Origin: Paracoccaceae bacterium
GTDB taxonomy: Bacteria > Pseudomonadota > Alphaproteobacteria > Rhodobacterales > Rhodobacteraceae
Direction: 5' to 3'
NCBI GenBank assembly: GCA_007695345.1
Contig: REDZ01000091.1
Coordinates: forward strand, 1-40,298
Length of the DNA stretch: 40,298 bases
Each line of letters starts with the position of its first letter. Position 1 is the first letter of the stretch. Shown here one piece after another: positions 38,882-40,298 of this stretch. Below the pieces are notes generated by a model. The model ran no database searches, was not told the origin of the DNA, and saw only the letters and a program-made list of their open reading frames with translations. A program made the translations under genes and the position numbers.

Positions 38882-40298
38882 ATGTGGGATTTCATCAAGC
38901 TGGCACTGCTTGGGCTGACGGTGATTGTCGCAGCCGTCATCGCAAGCATGGCCCGCGATCCGGCACATCTGGTCCATATGATTCTGATCGGGGCCGCCGC
39001 CGCGATCACGTTCATCTGGATCATCCGCCGTGTGGGCGAACCCGCCCCGGTGGCCAATGAAGGCGAATACATGGATGGCCCGATCCGCTATGGCGTGATC
39101 GCCACGGCCTTCTGGGGGGTGGTGGGCTTTCTTGCAGGCGTGTTCATCGCGCTGCAGCTTACCTTTCCGCAGCTCAATTTCGTCTGGGCCGAGGGGTATC
39201 TGAACTTCGGACGCCTGCGCCCGCTGCATACTTCGGCGGTCATCTTCGCCTTTGGCGGCAATGCGCTGATCGCCTCGGCCTTTTATGTCGTGCAGCGCAC
39301 CAGTGCCGCGCGGCTCTGGGGGGGCAGTCTGGCCTGGTTCGTGTTCTGGGGCTATCAGCTTTTCATCCTGATGGCCGCGACCGGCTATGTGCTGGGATCG
39401 ACCCAGGGGCAGGAATATGCCGAACCCGAATGGCTGGCCAATCTGTGGCTGACCATCGTCTGGGTTGCCTTCCTGCTGGTGTTCATGGGCACGCTGATCA
39501 AGCGGCGTGAACCGCATATCTATGTGGCCAACTGGTTCTACATGGCCTTCATCATCACCGTGGCCATGCTGCATGTGGTCAACAATGTGCAGATCCCCGT
39601 CTCGATCTTCGGGTCGCTGTCGATCCCGGTCTGGTCGGGCGTGCAATCGGCGATGATCCAGTGGTGGTACGGGCACAACGCCGTGGGCTTCTTCCTGACC
39701 GCAGGCTTTCTGGGGATGATGTATTACTTCATCCCCAAACAGGCCGAGCGTCCGGTCTATTCCTACCGCCTGTCGATCATCCATTTCTGGGCGCTGATCT
39801 TTCTCTATATCTGGGCGGGACCGCACCATCTGCACTACACCGCCCTGCCCGACTGGGCGCAGACCCTGGGCATGACCTTCTCGATCATGCTGTGGATGCC
39901 AAGCTGGGGCGGCATGATCAACGGCCTGATGACGCTGTCTGGGGCGTGGGACAAGCTGCGCACCGACCCGATCATCCGCATGATGGTGGTGGCCGTGGGC
40001 TTTTACGGCATGGCCACATTCGAAGGGCCGATGATGTCGATCCGCGCGGTCAACTCGCTGTCGCATTACACTGACTGGACCGTGGGCCATGTGCATTCCG
40101 GCGCGCTGGGCTGGAACGGAATGATCACCTTCGGGATGCTGTACTATGTGGTGCCGAAACTCTGGCAGCGCGAGGGGCTGTATAGCCTGCGGCTGGTCAG
40201 CTGGCATTTCTGGCTCGCGACCATCGGGATCGTGCTTTACGCGGCCTCGATGTGGGTGACCGGCATCATGGAAGGGCTGATGTGGCGGCAGGTCGATG
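38882..40298 (+). CDS. ccoN: Cytochrome cbb3 oxidase subunit I CcoN (3' end cut by window edge)
   Basis: CcoN is the haem-copper catalytic subunit of the high-affinity terminal oxidase. At least 12 hydrophobic segments are visible in 472 codons. Haem and copper ligands appear in [53 protein letters not shown] and [15 protein letters not shown], characteristic of the cbb3 rather than the aa3 type. The start at 38882 follows AAGGGA and gives [16 protein letters not shown], an extra N-terminal helix normal for Rhodobacter CcoN. ccoO, Q and P should lie beyond the right edge. An FNR-type promoter precedes it. Confidence 0.96.
   Translation, partial: MWDFIKLALLGLTVIVAAVIASMARDPAHLVHMILIGAAAAITFIWIIRRVGEPAPVANEGEYMDGPIRYGVIATAFWGVVGFLAGVFIALQLTFPQLNFVWAEGYLNFGRLRPLHTSAVIFAFGGNALIASAFYVVQRTSAARLWGGSLAWFVFWGYQLFILMAATGYVLGSTQGQEYAEPEWLANLWLTIVWVAFLLVFMGTLIKRREPHIYVANWFYMAFIITVAMLHVVNNVQIPVSIFGSLSIPVWSGVQSAMIQWWYGHNAVGFFLTAGFLGMMYYFIPKQAERPVYSYRLSIIHFWALIFLYIWAGPHHLHYTALPDWAQTLGMTFSIMLWMPSWGGMINGLMTLSGAWDKLRTDPIIRMMVVAVGFYGMATFEGPMMSIRAVNSLSHYTDWTVGHVHSGALGWNGMITFGMLYYVVPKLWQREGLYSLRLVSWHFWLATIGIVLYAASMWVTGIMEGLMWRQVD

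Noticed and set aside
38807-40207. 466-aa minus-strand ORF antisense to ccoN
   Set aside because: Low-complexity His/Asp/Gln-rich translation opposite a well-supported membrane protein; also crosses the FNR promoter.

Overview
The window is GC-rich, densely coding chromosomal DNA from an alphaproteobacterium, most likely a member of the Rhodobacteraceae. The best indicators are the sciP-ctrA cell-cycle pair followed by ligA and recG, a CtrA-type box in front of ctrA, a cbb3 oxidase gene behind an FNR-type site, and Rhodobacterales-style housekeeping proteins. I cannot fix genus or species. I saw no rRNA, tRNA, CRISPR array, transposase or phage gene, and no gene-free stretch above about 300 bases.

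Layout. 1-3.7 kb (minus): a truncated secreted trypsin-like protease with a PAN-like tail, pdxA, a DUF2059 protein and mnmA. 3.8-9.3 kb (plus): sciP, ctrA, ligA, recG, a possible 33-aa membrane protein and a terminator. 9.6-12.6 kb: trmFO and gluQ (overlapping), convergent hisI, and a NifU/IscU-type scaffold protein. 12.7-16.3 kb: pgm on the minus strand, divergent from a single 595-aa ORF joining acetate kinase to a PduL-type phosphotransacylase. 16.3-19.1 kb (minus): an isolated FliG-like protein, a tiny secreted cysteine protein and purB. 19.3-21.6 kb (plus): a SulP anion transporter and a one-EF-hand secreted protein.

21.7-38.7 kb is an accessory catabolic region. Its left part holds a 3-hydroxyisobutyrate-dehydrogenase-like enzyme and a DenD-like dehydrogenase (minus), divergent from a GlcD-like FAD dehydrogenase, an FCD/GntR regulator and a D-2-hydroxyacid dehydrogenase (plus). 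Its right part looks like L-fucose (or related 6-deoxysugar) catabolism: a FucU/RbsD mutarotase, a SorC regulator, an IclR regulator, a ribose-type ABC importer, an L-fuconate dehydratase with its active-site residues intact, and an L-fucose-dehydrogenase-like SDR. Inserted in this locus is a 2-oxoacid/acetoin-dehydrogenase-type system: a fused E1 alpha-beta, a free 77-aa lipoyl domain, and an alpha/beta hydrolase that resembles the C-terminal half of acetoin-dehydrogenase E2 (AcoC). No 2-keto-3-deoxyfuconate aldolase and no FAH-type diketo-acid hydrolase is visible. My main hypothesis is that this complex replaces the usual cleavage step, because the expected intermediate 2,4-diketo-3-deoxy-L-fuconate ends in the same acyloin group as acetoin.

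The window closes with ccoN, cut by the right edge, behind a 28-bp palindrome containing an FNR/FnrL-type site. The two observations I rate highest are the acetoin-type complex in the deoxysugar locus and the AckA-PduL fusion.
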